In this document: piece by piece, positions 46,770-56,936 of the stretch | Layout: the number at the start of each line of letters is the position of its first letter | Numbering within the stretch: the first letter of the stretch is position 1 | Source of the DNA: Sporosarcina sp. Marseille-Q4063 | GTDB taxonomy: Bacteria; Bacillota; Bacilli; Bacillales_A; Planococcaceae | Direction of reading: 5' to 3' | Length of the DNA: 64,000 nt | NCBI RefSeq assembly: GCF_018309085.1 | Contig: NZ_CP070502.1 | Location: 186,001-250,000 of the forward strand | Made by a program: the position numbers and the translations under genes | Notes under the pieces: generated by a model | Databases searched by the model: none | The model's input: only the letters and a program-made list of their open reading frames with translations | Told to the model about the DNA's origin: nothing

Positions 46770-47270
46770 TTATTGTTGAATAGGGTAATACTTAATAGCA
46801 GATAAAATATAAAGCAAGTGAACGATTGAAGATATTAAAAATCCATTCGATGCAATTCCAGGGAAAAAATCAAATCCGATCGTCAATAGCATAGGTACAG
46901 TCATTGCGATTGCGGAAGTTCTCCAGATTTGCAGATAGTTACCGCGCTTTCTTCTAAGTTTTAAAAATAAAGAACCTATGTATGCAAAAATGGTAATTCT
47001 GATAAAAACATAAAATGTACTAATGACTAGCTGTAAAAGCAGTGCCATCGGATAAATCAGCCAGCCAATTTTTGCACCATGTTCTATTAAATCCGGATTT
47101 TGCTCTAATAATAATTCATCATTCAAGTAAAAACGGCCAAATGAAATAATGGTGAATAAGAAAATGAACATGAATACGTATTTAAAAACTCTTCCGATTG
47201 GAAGAAGTCTAAATGCGGCTAGTTTCTTCGGTTCGTAAATACCTGCAATGAATAATTGATGAAATTTCAT
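46770..47270 (-). CDS. DUF1189 membrane protein (YqgB-like)
   Basis: A 166-aa integral membrane protein with four or five helices, fitting DUF1189 (maltodextrin-utilisation YvdJ/YqgB-like). Its position beside ispG and before sodA corresponds to B. subtilis yqgB. The ribosome-binding site is AGGAGG ahead of ATG. Function is unknown. Confidence 0.7.
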   Translation of the reverse strand: MKFHQLFIAGIYEPKKLAAFRLLPIGRVFKYVFMFIFLFTIISFGRFYLNDELLLEQNPDLIEHGAKIGWLIYPMALLLQLVISTFYVFIRITIFAYIGSLFLKLRRKRGNYLQIWRTSAIAMTVPMLLTIGFDFFPGIASNGFLISSIVHLLYILSAIKYYPIQQ

Positions 47271-47469
47271 GATTCCGCCTCCTAACTCTATTGTATTCTA
47301 TCATTACTCAATAATAAATGGACTATATGTAATTTCGACAGATTGATGACATTTTCGACATCAATTGTAAAGGTAATGTAAATTTTCATGTTTTCTATTT
47401 ACATTAAAGGAACTTGGCAAGCATAATAAGGTGAATTGTTTATATTGAATGATTGGGGATGACTATTTA

Positions 47470-49101
47470 ATGGAATTGAACTGGCAAGAAATGATATTCC
47501 AGTTTCTTGGTGGACTTGGAATTTTCTTATTTGCGATAAAGTACATGGGGGATGGCCTCCAAAAAGCAGCCGGAAACAGGCTTCGGGATATTTTAGATCG
47601 ATTTACGACGAATCCATTTATGGGCGTTCTTGTTGGAATTATTGTTACTGTCTTAATACAATCTAGTTCCGGAACAACTGTAATTACCGTAGGACTCGTT
47701 AGTGCCGGTTTTATGACTTTAAGACAAGCAATTGGCGTTATTATGGGTGCAAATATCGGGACAACCGTAACAGCATTCATTATTGGATTAGATGTAGGTG
47801 CTTATGCGCTTCCAATTATGGCAGTTGGAGCATTCCTAATATTTTTCGTCAAAAAGAATCAAATTAAAAATTTGGGAGAAGTCGTTTTTGGGTTCGGGGG
47901 TCTTTTCCTAGGACTCGAGCTAATGAGCGGTGGTATGAAGCCTCTACGGGAACTTCAAGCATTTACTGATTTAACACTTTCGATGAGTGATAATTCCATA
48001 CTTGGCGTAGTTGTCGGAACAATTTTCACTTTGATTGTACAAAGCTCAAGTGCGACTGTCGGGATTTTGCAGGGTTTATACGCTGAAAACCTAGTCGATT
48101 TAAAAGCAGCGTTGCCAATCCTATTCGGGGATAATATTGGAACAACGATTACGGCCGTGTTGGCTTCGATCGGTGCATCTGTAGCTGCAAGAAGAGCAGC
48201 CGCGACACATGTACTCTTCAATGTAATCGGTTCTGTTATTTTCATTATATTACTCGTCCCATTTACCGCATATGTTGAGTGGATAACATCAGTACTAGCA
48301 CTTGAAAGTAAAATGCAAATAGCATTTGCACATGGTTCTTTCAACGTAGCTAATACAATCATACAGTTTCCGCTAATAGGTGCGTGGGCGTGGTTAGTGA
48401 CAAAACTAATTCCAGGCGAAGATGTAACAATAGAGTATCGCCCAAAACATTTAGATTATCATTTCATCCAACAATCGCCAGCTGTTGCGATTGGTCAAGC
48501 TAAAGAAGAAGTTATTCGTATGGGTGATTTTAGTGTTCAAGGATTATCAGTTACGTATGATTATTTAAAAACTGGTGAAAAGAAACATGCTGAAACAGGT
48601 TATCAGATTGAAGATGCCATTAATAACCTTGACCGGGAAATTACAAATTATTTAATTCAGATTTCATCGGTTAATATCTCTCCTGACGAATCAGCTCATC
48701 ACGTTACATTAATGGAAACTGTGAGAGACATTGAACGTATCGGGGATCATTTTGAAAACATCATTGAATTAATTGATTATCGGGATGTAAACAGAGTGAC
48801 CTTGTCAGATGATGCAATAAATGATTTATCCGAGATGTTCACCTTAACAATTGAAACTGTTCAGAAAGCTGTTCAATCGCTTGATTTGAACGATATGGAT
48901 TTAGCAAGAACAGTCACTCAGAAAGAAGATTTAATCGATAAAATGGAACGTAAATTCAGAAAAAATCACATCTTACGCTTGAACGAAAGAAGTTGTTCCG
49001 CACAAGCTGGTATGGTGTTCGTCGATATCGTTTCAAACTTGGAACGAATTGGTGACCATGCAGTAAATATTGCAGAAGCTATACTCGGCAAACGAGGATA
49101 A
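47470..49101 (+). CDS. Na+/phosphate cotransporter with PhoU-like domain
   Basis: A 543-aa protein of the Na/Pi cotransporter family II. The membrane half has two repeated QSSS motifs (IQSSSGTTV at about 60 and VQSSSATVG at about 190), the signature of NptA. A cytoplasmic PhoU-like four-helix domain fills about 340-540. The best start is ATG 47470, nine bases behind TTGGGGA. It is a single gene ahead of the DUF456 gene. Confidence 0.9.
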   Translation: MELNWQEMIFQFLGGLGIFLFAIKYMGDGLQKAAGNRLRDILDRFTTNPFMGVLVGIIVTVLIQSSSGTTVITVGLVSAGFMTLRQAIGVIMGANIGTTVTAFIIGLDVGAYALPIMAVGAFLIFFVKKNQIKNLGEVVFGFGGLFLGLELMSGGMKPLRELQAFTDLTLSMSDNSILGVVVGTIFTLIVQSSSATVGILQGLYAENLVDLKAALPILFGDNIGTTITAVLASIGASVAARRAAATHVLFNVIGSVIFIILLVPFTAYVEWITSVLALESKMQIAFAHGSFNVANTIIQFPLIGAWAWLVTKLIPGEDVTIEYRPKHLDYHFIQQSPAVAIGQAKEEVIRMGDFSVQGLSVTYDYLKTGEKKHAETGYQIEDAINNLDREITNYLIQISSVNISPDESAHHVTLMETVRDIERIGDHFENIIELIDYRDVNRVTLSDDAINDLSEMFTLTIETVQKAVQSLDLNDMDLARTVTQKEDLIDKMERKFRKNHILRLNERSCSAQAGMVFVDIVSNLERIGDHAVNIAEAILGKRG

Positions 49102-49129
49102 TACAGTAATTTAAAAAGGAAGAATTCAT

Positions 49130-49612
49130 ATGGAGATAATTGGTTGGATTATAGCGATTCTGTTTTTTGTCGTAGCTTTTCTTGGGCTTGTTTATCCAAT
49201 TATCCCCTCCGCATTATTTATACTCGGAGGGTTTCTTCTCTATGGATTAATCGTTTCATTCGATGGAATGAACTGGTTTTTTTGGATGATTCAGATTCTA
49301 TTCATCATCCTTTTATTCGGTGCCGATACGTTATCAAATCTCGTTGGTGTGAAGAAATTCGGAGGTTCTAAAGCGGGGATGTGGGGAAGTACGATCGGAC
49401 TTCTTATTGGCCCTTTTGTTATTCCCGTGTTTGGAATATTGCTCGGACCGTTTTTAGGTGCGGTCATTTCAGAATTAATTGTTTCCAAATCGGGATTTAA
49501 ACAAGCATTAAGAACAGGTTTCGGTTCTCTAATCGGGTTTTTGACCTCCGTAATCACAAAAGGATTTTTGATGATCATCATGATTGTAATATTTATCATC
49601 TTTGTCAAATAG
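49130..49612 (+). CDS. DUF456 membrane protein
   Basis: A 160-aa hydrophobic protein with five predicted helices and repeated glycine-rich segments (FGILLGPFLGAVISE), fitting DUF456 (YqgC in B. subtilis, also next to sodA). ATG 49130 follows AAAAGGAAGA. Function is unknown. Confidence 0.8.
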   Translation: MEIIGWIIAILFFVVAFLGLVYPIIPSALFILGGFLLYGLIVSFDGMNWFFWMIQILFIILLFGADTLSNLVGVKKFGGSKAGMWGSTIGLLIGPFVIPVFGILLGPFLGAVISELIVSKSGFKQALRTGFGSLIGFLTSVITKGFLMIIMIVIFIIFVK

Positions 49613-49651
49613 TTCACTTGAAGGAACGAATTAGCAAATAGTCCATTTTAT

Positions 49652-49680
49652 TTGAACGTTAATCTCATTTTTGCTATTGT
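49652..49680 (+). promoter_or_regulatory. Sigma-A promoter of sodA
   Basis: TTGAAC (49652-49657) and TATTGT (49675-49680) are 17 bp apart, 48 bp before the sodA ATG. Confidence 0.55.
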
Positions 49681-49727
49681 TAATTATGTAGCAAACTTAC
49701 GTAATTATCTGAGGAGGAATGGAAAAA

Positions 49728-50330
49728 ATGGCTTATAAACTACCAGAACTACCTTATGCATATGATGCACTAGAACCACATATTGACAAAGAGACGATGA
49801 ATATTCATCACACGAAACATCATAATGCATATGTTACGAACTTAAACAATGCACTTGAAGGAAACGAAGAATTACTAAACAAATCAATCGAAGACTTAAT
49901 CGCGAATTTGGATGCTGTACCTGAAGACAAAAGAACAGCTGTCCGTAATAATGGCGGAGGACATGCGAATCACGCCTTATTCTGGGAGCTTCTATCTGCA
50001 GATGGTGGCGGCGAACCAACTGGAGAACTTAAATCAGCAATCGACGCTAAGTTCGGCAGCTTCGACGCGTTTAAAGAGCAATTTGCAAATGCGGGAGCTA
50101 CTCGCTTCGGATCAGGATGGGCTTGGCTTGTATTAGCTGACGGCGAACTAGAAATCATGTCGACTCCTAACCAAGACTCACCAATCATGGAAGGTAAAAC
50201 ACCACTTCTAGGACTTGATGTTTGGGAGCATGCATACTATCTAAACTATCAAAACCGTCGTCCAGACTACATTTCAGCATTTTGGAATGTTGTTAATTGG
50301 GACGAAGTTGCAAAACGTTACGGTAAGTAA
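49728..50330 (+). CDS. sodA: Superoxide dismutase [Mn]
   Basis: A 200-aa manganese superoxide dismutase. The metal ligands are in [17 protein letters not shown], and [19 protein letters not shown] (Asp and His). The start is ATG 49728, ten bases behind GAGGAGG. The alternative ATG at 49719 is directly attached to the ribosome-binding site and is rejected. Confidence 0.97.
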   Translation: MAYKLPELPYAYDALEPHIDKETMNIHHTKHHNAYVTNLNNALEGNEELLNKSIEDLIANLDAVPEDKRTAVRNNGGGHANHALFWELLSADGGGEPTGELKSAIDAKFGSFDAFKEQFANAGATRFGSGWAWLVLADGELEIMSTPNQDSPIMEGKTPLLGLDVWEHAYYLNYQNRRPDYISAFWNVVNWDEVAKRYGK

Positions 50331-50355
50331 GAATAATCTTTTGTAAATAAGGAAC

Positions 50356-50399
50356 AAAGCACGTACCTTGTTCGTCAAGGTATGTGCTTTTTCTTTTTT
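50356..50399 (+). terminator. Terminator of sodA
   Basis: AAAGCAC.TACCTTG pairs with CAAGGTA.GTGCTTT around TTCGT, followed by TTCTTTTTT. Confidence 0.9.
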
Positions 50400-50403
50400 A
50401 AAT

Positions 50404-50410
50404 GTTATAA
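50404..50410 (+). promoter_or_regulatory. Extended -10 promoter of the PBP gene
   Basis: TGTTATAAT lies directly behind the sodA terminator and 33 bp before the start codon. The -35 position falls in the T-run and is weak, so the extended -10 TG would be needed. Confidence 0.5.
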
Positions 50411-50441
50411 TTCAATAGTAATGAAGAAAGGAGGGATTTTT

Positions 50442-52646
50442 TTGACTAAGAGGGTTAGAAGAGCTGAACAACCTAAGGTAAGACAACGAAAACACATCGC
50501 TTTTCGAATGAACCTCCTATTCTTTTCGATATTTATTCTCTTTTCAGTCCTTATTCTTCGACTTGGTTACTTACAAATTGTGAAAAGTGAAGACTATGTG
50601 ATGGCTTTGGAAAGGAAGGAAGAAGTTTCTGTAAATACGAGTGTTCCCCGTGGCAGAATTTTCGATCGGAATGGACGTATACTTGTTGACAATGAACCGA
50701 AAAACGCAATTACTTATACAAAAACATCCTCGACAACTACACAGGAAATGCTAGATATCGCAGAAAAATTGGCTCTATTAATTGACCAAAACACAAATCG
50801 AACAACCACTGGAGACAAACGCGACTTTTGGATTCTAAATAACAGAGATGCAGCGGCAAAAAAAGTCACTCAAAAAGAGATTGATAAACTTAAAGGCGAT
50901 TCATCTGAAGTTCAAAGAGAAATTAACAGATTAACCCGTGAACGTGTGACGAAAGAAGAATTAGACTCATTTAGCAAACACGAACTTGAAGTTTTAGCTA
51001 TCTATCGAGAGATGATGTCAGGTTATGCTTTTTCACCACAAATCATTAAAAGCGGAGATGTCACAGATGAGGAGTTTGCAACTGTTTCCGAGCGACTGAG
51101 CGAACTTCCGGGTGTGAATACAACTACGGACTGGGTACGGGTCAGAAAGTCATACAATACAATTTTAGGAACTACAACTACGCCTGATCAGGGAATTCCA
51201 AGTCAGCATCTTGCTTATTATTTAGCACGCGATTATTCAAGAAATGATCGTGTCGGAAAAAGTTTCATTGAAGAATATTATGAAGAACTTCTTCAAGGGC
51301 AAAAAACGATCGTGAAAAATGTCAAAGATCGTACTGGAAAAGTAGTAGAAACGAAGACAATCCAGGAAGGAATACCTGGTAAAGATTTAATATTAACGAT
51401 TGATAGCGAATTAAACGATGCGCTAGAGGACATTGTCTCAGATAAGTTGTTAGAATTGAAAAAGGGTCCAAACTCGCAAGCATTAAATGAAGCTTTTCTA
51501 GTGATGATGAATCCGAAAACTGGAGAGATTCTATCACTGGTTGGAAAGCGTGTTGCAAGAAACAGAGATACAGGGAAATATGAAATAAATGATTACTCTT
51601 TCGGTACATTTGCCGGCGCTTATGCGGCAGGTTCAACCGTGAAAATGGCAACACTGTTAACTGGTTATCAAGAAGGCGGAGCTCGAATCGGTGAATACAA
51701 GATAGATGAAATGATAAAGATTGCAAATGATGATCCGAAGAGTTCAGTTTTTAACCGATCATACAATCGAATTCCGGTAAATGATATTGAAGCGATTGGT
51801 CGATCTTCAAACGTTTATATGTGGAAAACCGCAATTGGAATTGGGGATGGAACGTATCAAAGAGGTAAGTCATTATCGCTGAAAAGTTCAACTTTTGATA
51901 TCATGAAAAATTCATTTGAATCATTTGGTCTAGGGAGCCTCACTGGTGTAGATCTTCCCGGGGAGGTAAGCGGATATTCATCCAAGGCAAATACGAGTGA
52001 TATATTAGACTACGCCATCGGTCAGTTTGCTACATATACGCCGCTTCAACTTGCGCAATATGTTTCGACAATTGCAAATGACGGGTATCGAGTAGCTCCA
52101 AAGGTATTGAAAGAAGTTCGTGAACCTTCCCCGGACGGTGAAATATTCGGACGGGTTGCGGAAGAAAACCCCGTCAAAGTATTGAATCGTATTAAAAATA
52201 CAGATGAAGAGATTGACAGAATCCAAAAAGGTATGTACTACACGTATTATGGTCCACGTGGGACGGCAAGAACACTTTTCGATGGCGCAGATTTTAAAGC
52301 TGCCGGAAAGACTGGTACAGCGCAGGCGGATGCAAGTGTACCCAATCCCAATGACCCTACAAAGTATATATATTACCCATATACTATTAACTTATCGCAT
52401 GTTGGCTATGCGCCTTTTGACAATCCGGAAGTTGCCTACGCCGTTGTCATTCCAAACGTATCAACCAACCCAGGGAGATATCCAGCAGCTCAAAATGAGA
52501 TTGTTGAGGCAGCCGTGATGAAATATTTCGAGTTGAAGGAAAAGAGAGAGAAAAACGCAGAGTCTGATGATGTTTTTAAAATAAAGAAACCATTTAATAA
52601 AGATGATGTACTAGAAGAAGACGATGATGAAGTAATAGATGAATAA
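50442..52646 (+). CDS. pbpA: Class B penicillin-binding protein (PBP2A/PbpA-like transpeptidase)
   Basis: A 734-aa class B PBP for side-wall peptidoglycan cross-linking. After a basic cytoplasmic start there is one membrane helix (about 23-45), the PBP dimerisation region with RGRIFDRNGRILVDN (about 67), and the transpeptidase with SxxK AGSTVKMAT (Ser about 400), SSN RSSNVYMW and KTG AGKTGTAQ. The start is TTG 50442 behind AAAGGAGGG. The reading frame upstream runs through the promoter. An acidic tail (DDVLEEDDDEVIDE) closes the protein. The exact orthologue, PbpA or PbpH, is uncertain. Confidence 0.88.
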   Translation: MTKRVRRAEQPKVRQRKHIAFRMNLLFFSIFILFSVLILRLGYLQIVKSEDYVMALERKEEVSVNTSVPRGRIFDRNGRILVDNEPKNAITYTKTSSTTTQEMLDIAEKLALLIDQNTNRTTTGDKRDFWILNNRDAAAKKVTQKEIDKLKGDSSEVQREINRLTRERVTKEELDSFSKHELEVLAIYREMMSGYAFSPQIIKSGDVTDEEFATVSERLSELPGVNTTTDWVRVRKSYNTILGTTTTPDQGIPSQHLAYYLARDYSRNDRVGKSFIEEYYEELLQGQKTIVKNVKDRTGKVVETKTIQEGIPGKDLILTIDSELNDALEDIVSDKLLELKKGPNSQALNEAFLVMMNPKTGEILSLVGKRVARNRDTGKYEINDYSFGTFAGAYAAGSTVKMATLLTGYQEGGARIGEYKIDEMIKIANDDPKSSVFNRSYNRIPVNDIEAIGRSSNVYMWKTAIGIGDGTYQRGKSLSLKSSTFDIMKNSFESFGLGSLTGVDLPGEVSGYSSKANTSDILDYAIGQFATYTPLQLAQYVSTIANDGYRVAPKVLKEVREPSPDGEIFGRVAEENPVKVLNRIKNTDEEIDRIQKGMYYTYYGPRGTARTLFDGADFKAAGKTGTAQADASVPNPNDPTKYIYYPYTINLSHVGYAPFDNPEVAYAVVIPNVSTNPGRYPAAQNEIVEAAVMKYFELKEKREKNAESDDVFKIKKPFNKDDVLEEDDDEVIDE

Positions 52647-52662
52647 CGATTGTTTTTATTAC

Positions 52663-52690
52663 TGGACATTTAGACGGTTCGTGTTATAAT
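52663..52690 (+). promoter_or_regulatory. Sigma-A promoter of rpmG
   Basis: TGGACA (52663-52668) and TATAAT (52685-52690) are 16 bp apart, 64 bp before the rpmG ATG. Confidence 0.7.
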
Positions 52691-52753
52691 TAATAAGTCG
52701 TATAAATCATGCTCATATTTATTTTTATAGTCTGATGAGTGGGAGGGACAAAT

Positions 52754-52903
52754 ATGCGCGTAAACATTACACTTGCTTGCACAGAATGCGGTGAGCGCAA
52801 TTATATTTCAAAGAAAAATAGACGTAACAATCCGGAACGTCTCGAAATGAAAAAATACTGCTCACGTGAAAGAAAACAAACTTTGCACCGTGAAACGAAA
52901 TAA
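52754..52903 (+). CDS. rpmG: 50S ribosomal protein L33
   Basis: A 49-residue ribosomal protein. It begins [20 protein letters not shown] and ends KQTLHRETK, an unmistakable L33. It has the first CXXC (CTEC), while the second is reduced to a single Cys (KKYCSRE), so a full zinc ribbon is not formed. Ribosome-binding site GGGAGGG. It stands between the PBP gene and yqgN, as in B. subtilis rpmGA. It is short, so automatic gene finders may miss it. Confidence 0.95.
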   Translation: MRVNITLACTECGERNYISKKNRRNNPERLEMKKYCSRERKQTLHRETK

Positions 52904-52912
52904 TCGCTCAGG

Positions 52913-52940
52913 CCAAAACCGTCATTGGTTTTGGTTTTTT
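52913..52940 (+). terminator. Terminator of rpmG
   Basis: CCAAAACC and GGTTTTGG pair around a 6-nt loop and are followed by TTTTTT. Confidence 0.9.
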
Positions 52941-52962
52941 CATTTGAAATGGGGGTATTACT

Positions 52963-53544
52963 ATGAAAAAGAGTATTTTTCGAAATGAAATGATAAAACA
53001 ATTAAAATCAATGAAAATACAAATGTATAAACAAAGGTCTCTAGCTATTAAAAAGAACCTCTTAAATTCCCCGGAATTTCTTAACGCTTCAGTTATCGGA
53101 ATAACTATTTCTAGATTTCCGGAAGTTGACACCAGGCCGATTATCGAAGCCGCTTGGAAGCTGGGGAAAAAAATCGCAGTACCCAAATGTGAAAATAAAA
53201 CCAGAGAAATGGATTTCAGAACGATTAATTCCTATGATAATTTGGAAACGGTCTATTTAGATTTACAAGAACCGATTATTGCAGAAACGAAATCCGTGGA
53301 AAAGGATAAAATAGATTTACAAATTGTACCAGGCGTTGTCTATGCCAATAATGGATATCGGATTGGGTTCGGCGGCGGTTATTATGATAGATATTTGATG
53401 GATTTTAAAGGTGATGCGGTTTCTTTGGCATTTGAAAAACAAACTGGCCAAATGATACCGTTTGAAGAACATGATATTCCAGTGCAAAAGATCTTCACCG
53501 AAAACGGCATAATTTTTTGCGGGAAAGGTGAGAATAGCCAATGA
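52963..53544 (+). CDS. yqgN: 5-formyltetrahydrofolate cyclo-ligase
   Basis: A 193-aa enzyme that converts 5-formyl-THF to 5,10-methenyl-THF with ATP. The nucleotide-binding motif RIGFGGGYYDRYL (about 130-142) is diagnostic. It begins 60 bp after rpmG and overlaps the next gene by 4 bp. Length is normal. Confidence 0.93.
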   Translation: MKKSIFRNEMIKQLKSMKIQMYKQRSLAIKKNLLNSPEFLNASVIGITISRFPEVDTRPIIEAAWKLGKKIAVPKCENKTREMDFRTINSYDNLETVYLDLQEPIIAETKSVEKDKIDLQIVPGVVYANNGYRIGFGGGYYDRYLMDFKGDAVSLAFEKQTGQMIPFEEHDIPVQKIFTENGIIFCGKGENSQ

Positions 53545-53726
53545 AAAATCTTCTCAGTATCATTCATTTACTGAAGAGGTTTGGTATTTATGTTTATACT
53601 GGAAATCGGAAAGATGATATCGATTTAATGATGTCGGAAGTCAAAGATCTTTATGACAGCGGTTTGCTTCAACAAGATGAATATTTGAAAGCTGTACTAC
53701 TATTAAGAACTGAGTCAGCAAGGTGA
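53541..53726 (+). CDS. yqgQ: YqgQ family (DUF910) protein
   Basis: A 61-aa, helical protein of the DUF910/YqgQ family: LLKRFGIYVYTGNRKDDIDLM and then a LYDSGLL-type turn. It starts within the stop of yqgN and is co-translated with it. B. subtilis has yqgQ before a glucokinase gene (glcK), which is absent here. Function is unknown. Confidence 0.85.
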   Translation: MKNLLSIIHLLKRFGIYVYTGNRKDDIDLMMSEVKDLYDSGLLQQDEYLKAVLLLRTESAR

Positions 53727-53878
53727 GGCTAAGGCCCTATAAGAGGCGAACTTTAGACCCTTTCTTGGCTATACATGAAACTTTTGATCATTGTATACGT
53801 CTATTAGAGAGTGCATTCACAACACAACTGATTATTAACATATTCTTAGAGTACTAATATTGAAAGGAAGATACAGGA

Positions 53879-55780
53879 ATGAAAAACTTTAAATGGCCCA
53901 AACATTCCGTACTCATCATTGCAATAGTCGCGACATGGATTACCACATATATTGGCTATAAAGCGAGCTTTAATATGAAAATTGATAATATGATGCAGGA
54001 ATTCATCCTATTGATGAATCCACTTAGCTTTTTATTATTTGTTTATGGAATCGCGCTATTCATTAAGAGTACGAAACGGAGAAATATATATATTTTCACA
54101 ATTAGTTTGTTAACATCGATTGTGATGTTTTCAAATGCTGTCTTCTATAGATTTTTTAATGATTTTATTACTTTGCCGTTATTGTTTCAAACGAGTAACT
54201 TTAATGATTTATCTTCGTCGATTACGACCAATATGAATATAACGGATATCTTTTTCTTCACTGATGTCCTCTTGGTCTTCTTGGCAATTCGTATGCTACC
54301 AAAAGCAGGGGAAACATCGGCTCAAAACGGCAAAGTCGCCCGCAAGCTTTATTTTATTATGGCAGCAACAATAATGATGTTGAATTTAGGTCTCGCGGAA
54401 ACGCAAAGACCGCAACTTTTAACACGGACATTCGATCGGGAACTTCTTGTTAAAAACATTGGGACGTACAACTACCATATTTATGATGTTTTTATTCAAT
54501 CTAAATCACATGCCCAAAGAGCTTTAGCTGACGGTAGTGAATTAGTTGAAGTGGAAAACTATAGCAATGCGAATTATGCAGCGCCAAATCCAGAAATGTT
54601 TGGAATTGCGAAGGATAGGAATATTATTGCGGTCTCATTAGAATCGCTCCAATCTTTTGTTATAAACGAGGAAATGGATGGTCATGTAATCACGCCATTT
54701 TTAAATGAACTAACAAAAGATCCCGACACATTTTATTTTTCCGACTTTTATCATCAAACAGGGTTAGGGAAAACTTCCGATTCAGAGTTTTTACTTGAGA
54801 ACTCGCTTTATCCGCGGAATGGAAGTGCTGTATTTTTCACGCATAGTGGGAATACGTATAATTCACTATCCAAAAGTCTTGGAGAGAATGGTTATTTTAC
54901 TAATGTAATGCATGCGAATAACGCAAGTTTTTGGAACCGCGATATTATGTATAACGCGCTTGATATACAAAAGTTTTATGATGTTAATAGTTACACGATA
55001 AATGAAGGAGATGCTGTCAACTGGGGTATGAAAGATATACCTTTCGTTGAGCAGTCGGTAGATTTAATGACTGATATGCCGCAGCCTTTTTATTCAAGAC
55101 TCATTACATTAACGAACCATTATCCATTCGTATTAGATGAGGAAGACATGTTAATTCCGAAATATGATTCTAACTCCCGTACATTAAATAATTATTTTCA
55201 ATCTGTACGGTATATGGATGAAGCAATAAAAGTCCTTTTTGACGATTTAAAAGAAAAAGGGTTATACGATAATTCAATTATCGTAATGTACGGTGATCAT
55301 TACGGAATTTCTGAAAATCATAATAAGGCAATGGGAATGTATTTGGACAAAGAAATCACGCCTTTTGATAATGTCAAACTACAGAAAGTTCCACTTTTCA
55401 TTCATATTCCTGGTTCTGAAAAAGGTGAAGTTATTGAAGATGTTGCCGGTCAATTAGATTTAAGACCTACATTGCTTCATTTAATGGGGATTGATACCAA
55501 AGGTGATATGCAACTAGGTGCCGATATATTTTCACCGGATCATGAAGAGTTTGTCGTGTTCAGAGATGGCCGATTTGTAACGGATAAATATGTGTATACA
55601 AATGATGTTTGTTATGACACGAATACAGGCGAAGAAGTCGATGGCCTAGCATGTGAACCTTATTCAGAACGGACAACAACTGAGTTGGATTACTCCGACA
55701 TGATTATTAATGGAGATTTACTCAGGTTTAAAGAAGAAGAAATGGATTATATGAAACCTAACGAAATTCAGATAAAGTAA
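53879..55780 (+). CDS. Lipoteichoic acid synthase family protein
   Basis: A 633-aa membrane sulfatase-like enzyme that polymerises glycerolphosphate from phosphatidylglycerol. There are five N-terminal helices (to about 185), a linker, and an extracellular domain. The catalytic Thr region is HQTGLGKTSDSEF (about 299-311), and metal-binding His/Asp are in MYGDHYGIS. B. subtilis has the LtaS paralogue YqgS at this place. The ATG is preceded by GAAAGGAAG. Confidence 0.92.
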   Translation: MKNFKWPKHSVLIIAIVATWITTYIGYKASFNMKIDNMMQEFILLMNPLSFLLFVYGIALFIKSTKRRNIYIFTISLLTSIVMFSNAVFYRFFNDFITLPLLFQTSNFNDLSSSITTNMNITDIFFFTDVLLVFLAIRMLPKAGETSAQNGKVARKLYFIMAATIMMLNLGLAETQRPQLLTRTFDRELLVKNIGTYNYHIYDVFIQSKSHAQRALADGSELVEVENYSNANYAAPNPEMFGIAKDRNIIAVSLESLQSFVINEEMDGHVITPFLNELTKDPDTFYFSDFYHQTGLGKTSDSEFLLENSLYPRNGSAVFFTHSGNTYNSLSKSLGENGYFTNVMHANNASFWNRDIMYNALDIQKFYDVNSYTINEGDAVNWGMKDIPFVEQSVDLMTDMPQPFYSRLITLTNHYPFVLDEEDMLIPKYDSNSRTLNNYFQSVRYMDEAIKVLFDDLKEKGLYDNSIIVMYGDHYGISENHNKAMGMYLDKEITPFDNVKLQKVPLFIHIPGSEKGEVIEDVAGQLDLRPTLLHLMGIDTKGDMQLGADIFSPDHEEFVVFRDGRFVTDKYVYTNDVCYDTNTGEEVDGLACEPYSERTTTELDYSDMIINGDLLRFKEEEMDYMKPNEIQIK

Positions 55781-55791
55781 CTGACATTTAC

Positions 55792-55823
55792 TCTGCACGG
55801 TAACCTCCGTGCAGAATTTTTTT
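55792..55823 (+). terminator. Terminator of the LTA synthase gene
   Basis: TCTGCACGG and CCGTGCAGA pair perfectly around TAACCT, followed by ATTTTTTT. Confidence 0.92.
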
Positions 55824-55843
55824 ATCAGAAAGGGGGGGAAGCG

Positions 55844-56923
55844 TTGAAGAGAATTGCACTAGTCTTTGGTATGGCCATTCTTTTACTAGTTAGTTGTGAA
55901 AATACGAGTAATCCGACAGAGAAAAAAGAATATCCACCTGAAGAAGTAGAAGTTGAATTAGATGATTTTAAAACTTTAGAAGCAGAATCCTCTAAATTCC
56001 ATTTTGTAGCCGGTTGGTTAAATGATTCTGAAATTGTTTTTGTTGAAAAAGAAGATAGCGACTATAATTTAAAAACATTTAATGTCAATACGGGTGAAAT
56101 TTATACGTTATTCAAAGAGTCGATGATAATTGTAGATGCAATTATACATCCCAATAAAGAAATGATTTTATTACACACATCTACTAATTCAACATCGGCA
56201 AACGTAAAAATGATTTCCTTGGAAGGTATCGTGCTTGACGAAATTTCAATTGCTTCCTCAGAACTTGCGATAGAATGGAATGATTTAGACCCAAATTTAA
56301 TTCTGCTGACCGCATTTTACCAAGACTGGACATATGACGTGTTCTTATTTAATGGTCGAGAAGAACTTAAAACGCTAGAACTTGAAGATCCATTTCCGAA
56401 ATGGTTGGGTTCACAAATACTAACCGTACATATCCCAGAACATCCATTGGATGGAGGTTCGCTTCATCTGTATGATTGGGCTTCAGAAATAATTGAACCT
56501 TTGCCTTACGATGATATAGTTCATTTCGACACTTATAAAAATTCCTTGTTAATCGTACAAATTGTAAACGGAAAAGCTGAATATGAAATTATCGATCAAG
56601 AGGGGAGCATCCTAAACAAATGGACGCTGCCCGCGGTTAGTAATTATTCTGAATGGGTTTTCCCCGATTTATCGTGGATTGATAATGAAACGATTATTAC
56701 ATTAGCGACAAAGGGCGGAGGCGAACTTGATAATTTGAGCGAACCGTTTATGCTTGTGAAGTTGGAAGCAGGTGAACAAGTTATTCTCAGTAATGATAGT
56801 AACTTAACTTCTTTAAAATGTTCACCCGATGGGGAAAAATGTTTGACGGGAAATTCTAGCGAGAAACTTATTGATATTGTGGAACAAGAGGAATTCACTT
56901 GGTTGCTGTTGAACCATGACTGA
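55844..56923 (+). CDS. YqgU-like lipoprotein
   Basis: A 359-aa exported lipoprotein. The signal peptide ends in a lipobox LLVSC (Cys18), then an acidic linker rich in Glu and Pro. The body looks like a beta-propeller (repeated W-L-N-D-S/ L-D-P-N-L blades). It starts with TTG behind GGGGGGGAAG. In Bacillus yqgU lies at the same place. Function is unknown; a role at the outer face of the membrane is inference. Confidence 0.75.
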   Translation: MKRIALVFGMAILLLVSCENTSNPTEKKEYPPEEVEVELDDFKTLEAESSKFHFVAGWLNDSEIVFVEKEDSDYNLKTFNVNTGEIYTLFKESMIIVDAIIHPNKEMILLHTSTNSTSANVKMISLEGIVLDEISIASSELAIEWNDLDPNLILLTAFYQDWTYDVFLFNGREELKTLELEDPFPKWLGSQILTVHIPEHPLDGGSLHLYDWASEIIEPLPYDDIVHFDTYKNSLLIVQIVNGKAEYEIIDQEGSILNKWTLPAVSNYSEWVFPDLSWIDNETIITLATKGGGELDNLSEPFMLVKLEAGEQVILSNDSNLTSLKCSPDGEKCLTGNSSEKLIDIVEQEEFTWLLLNHD

Positions 56924-56936
56924 TTTTATGAAATAA

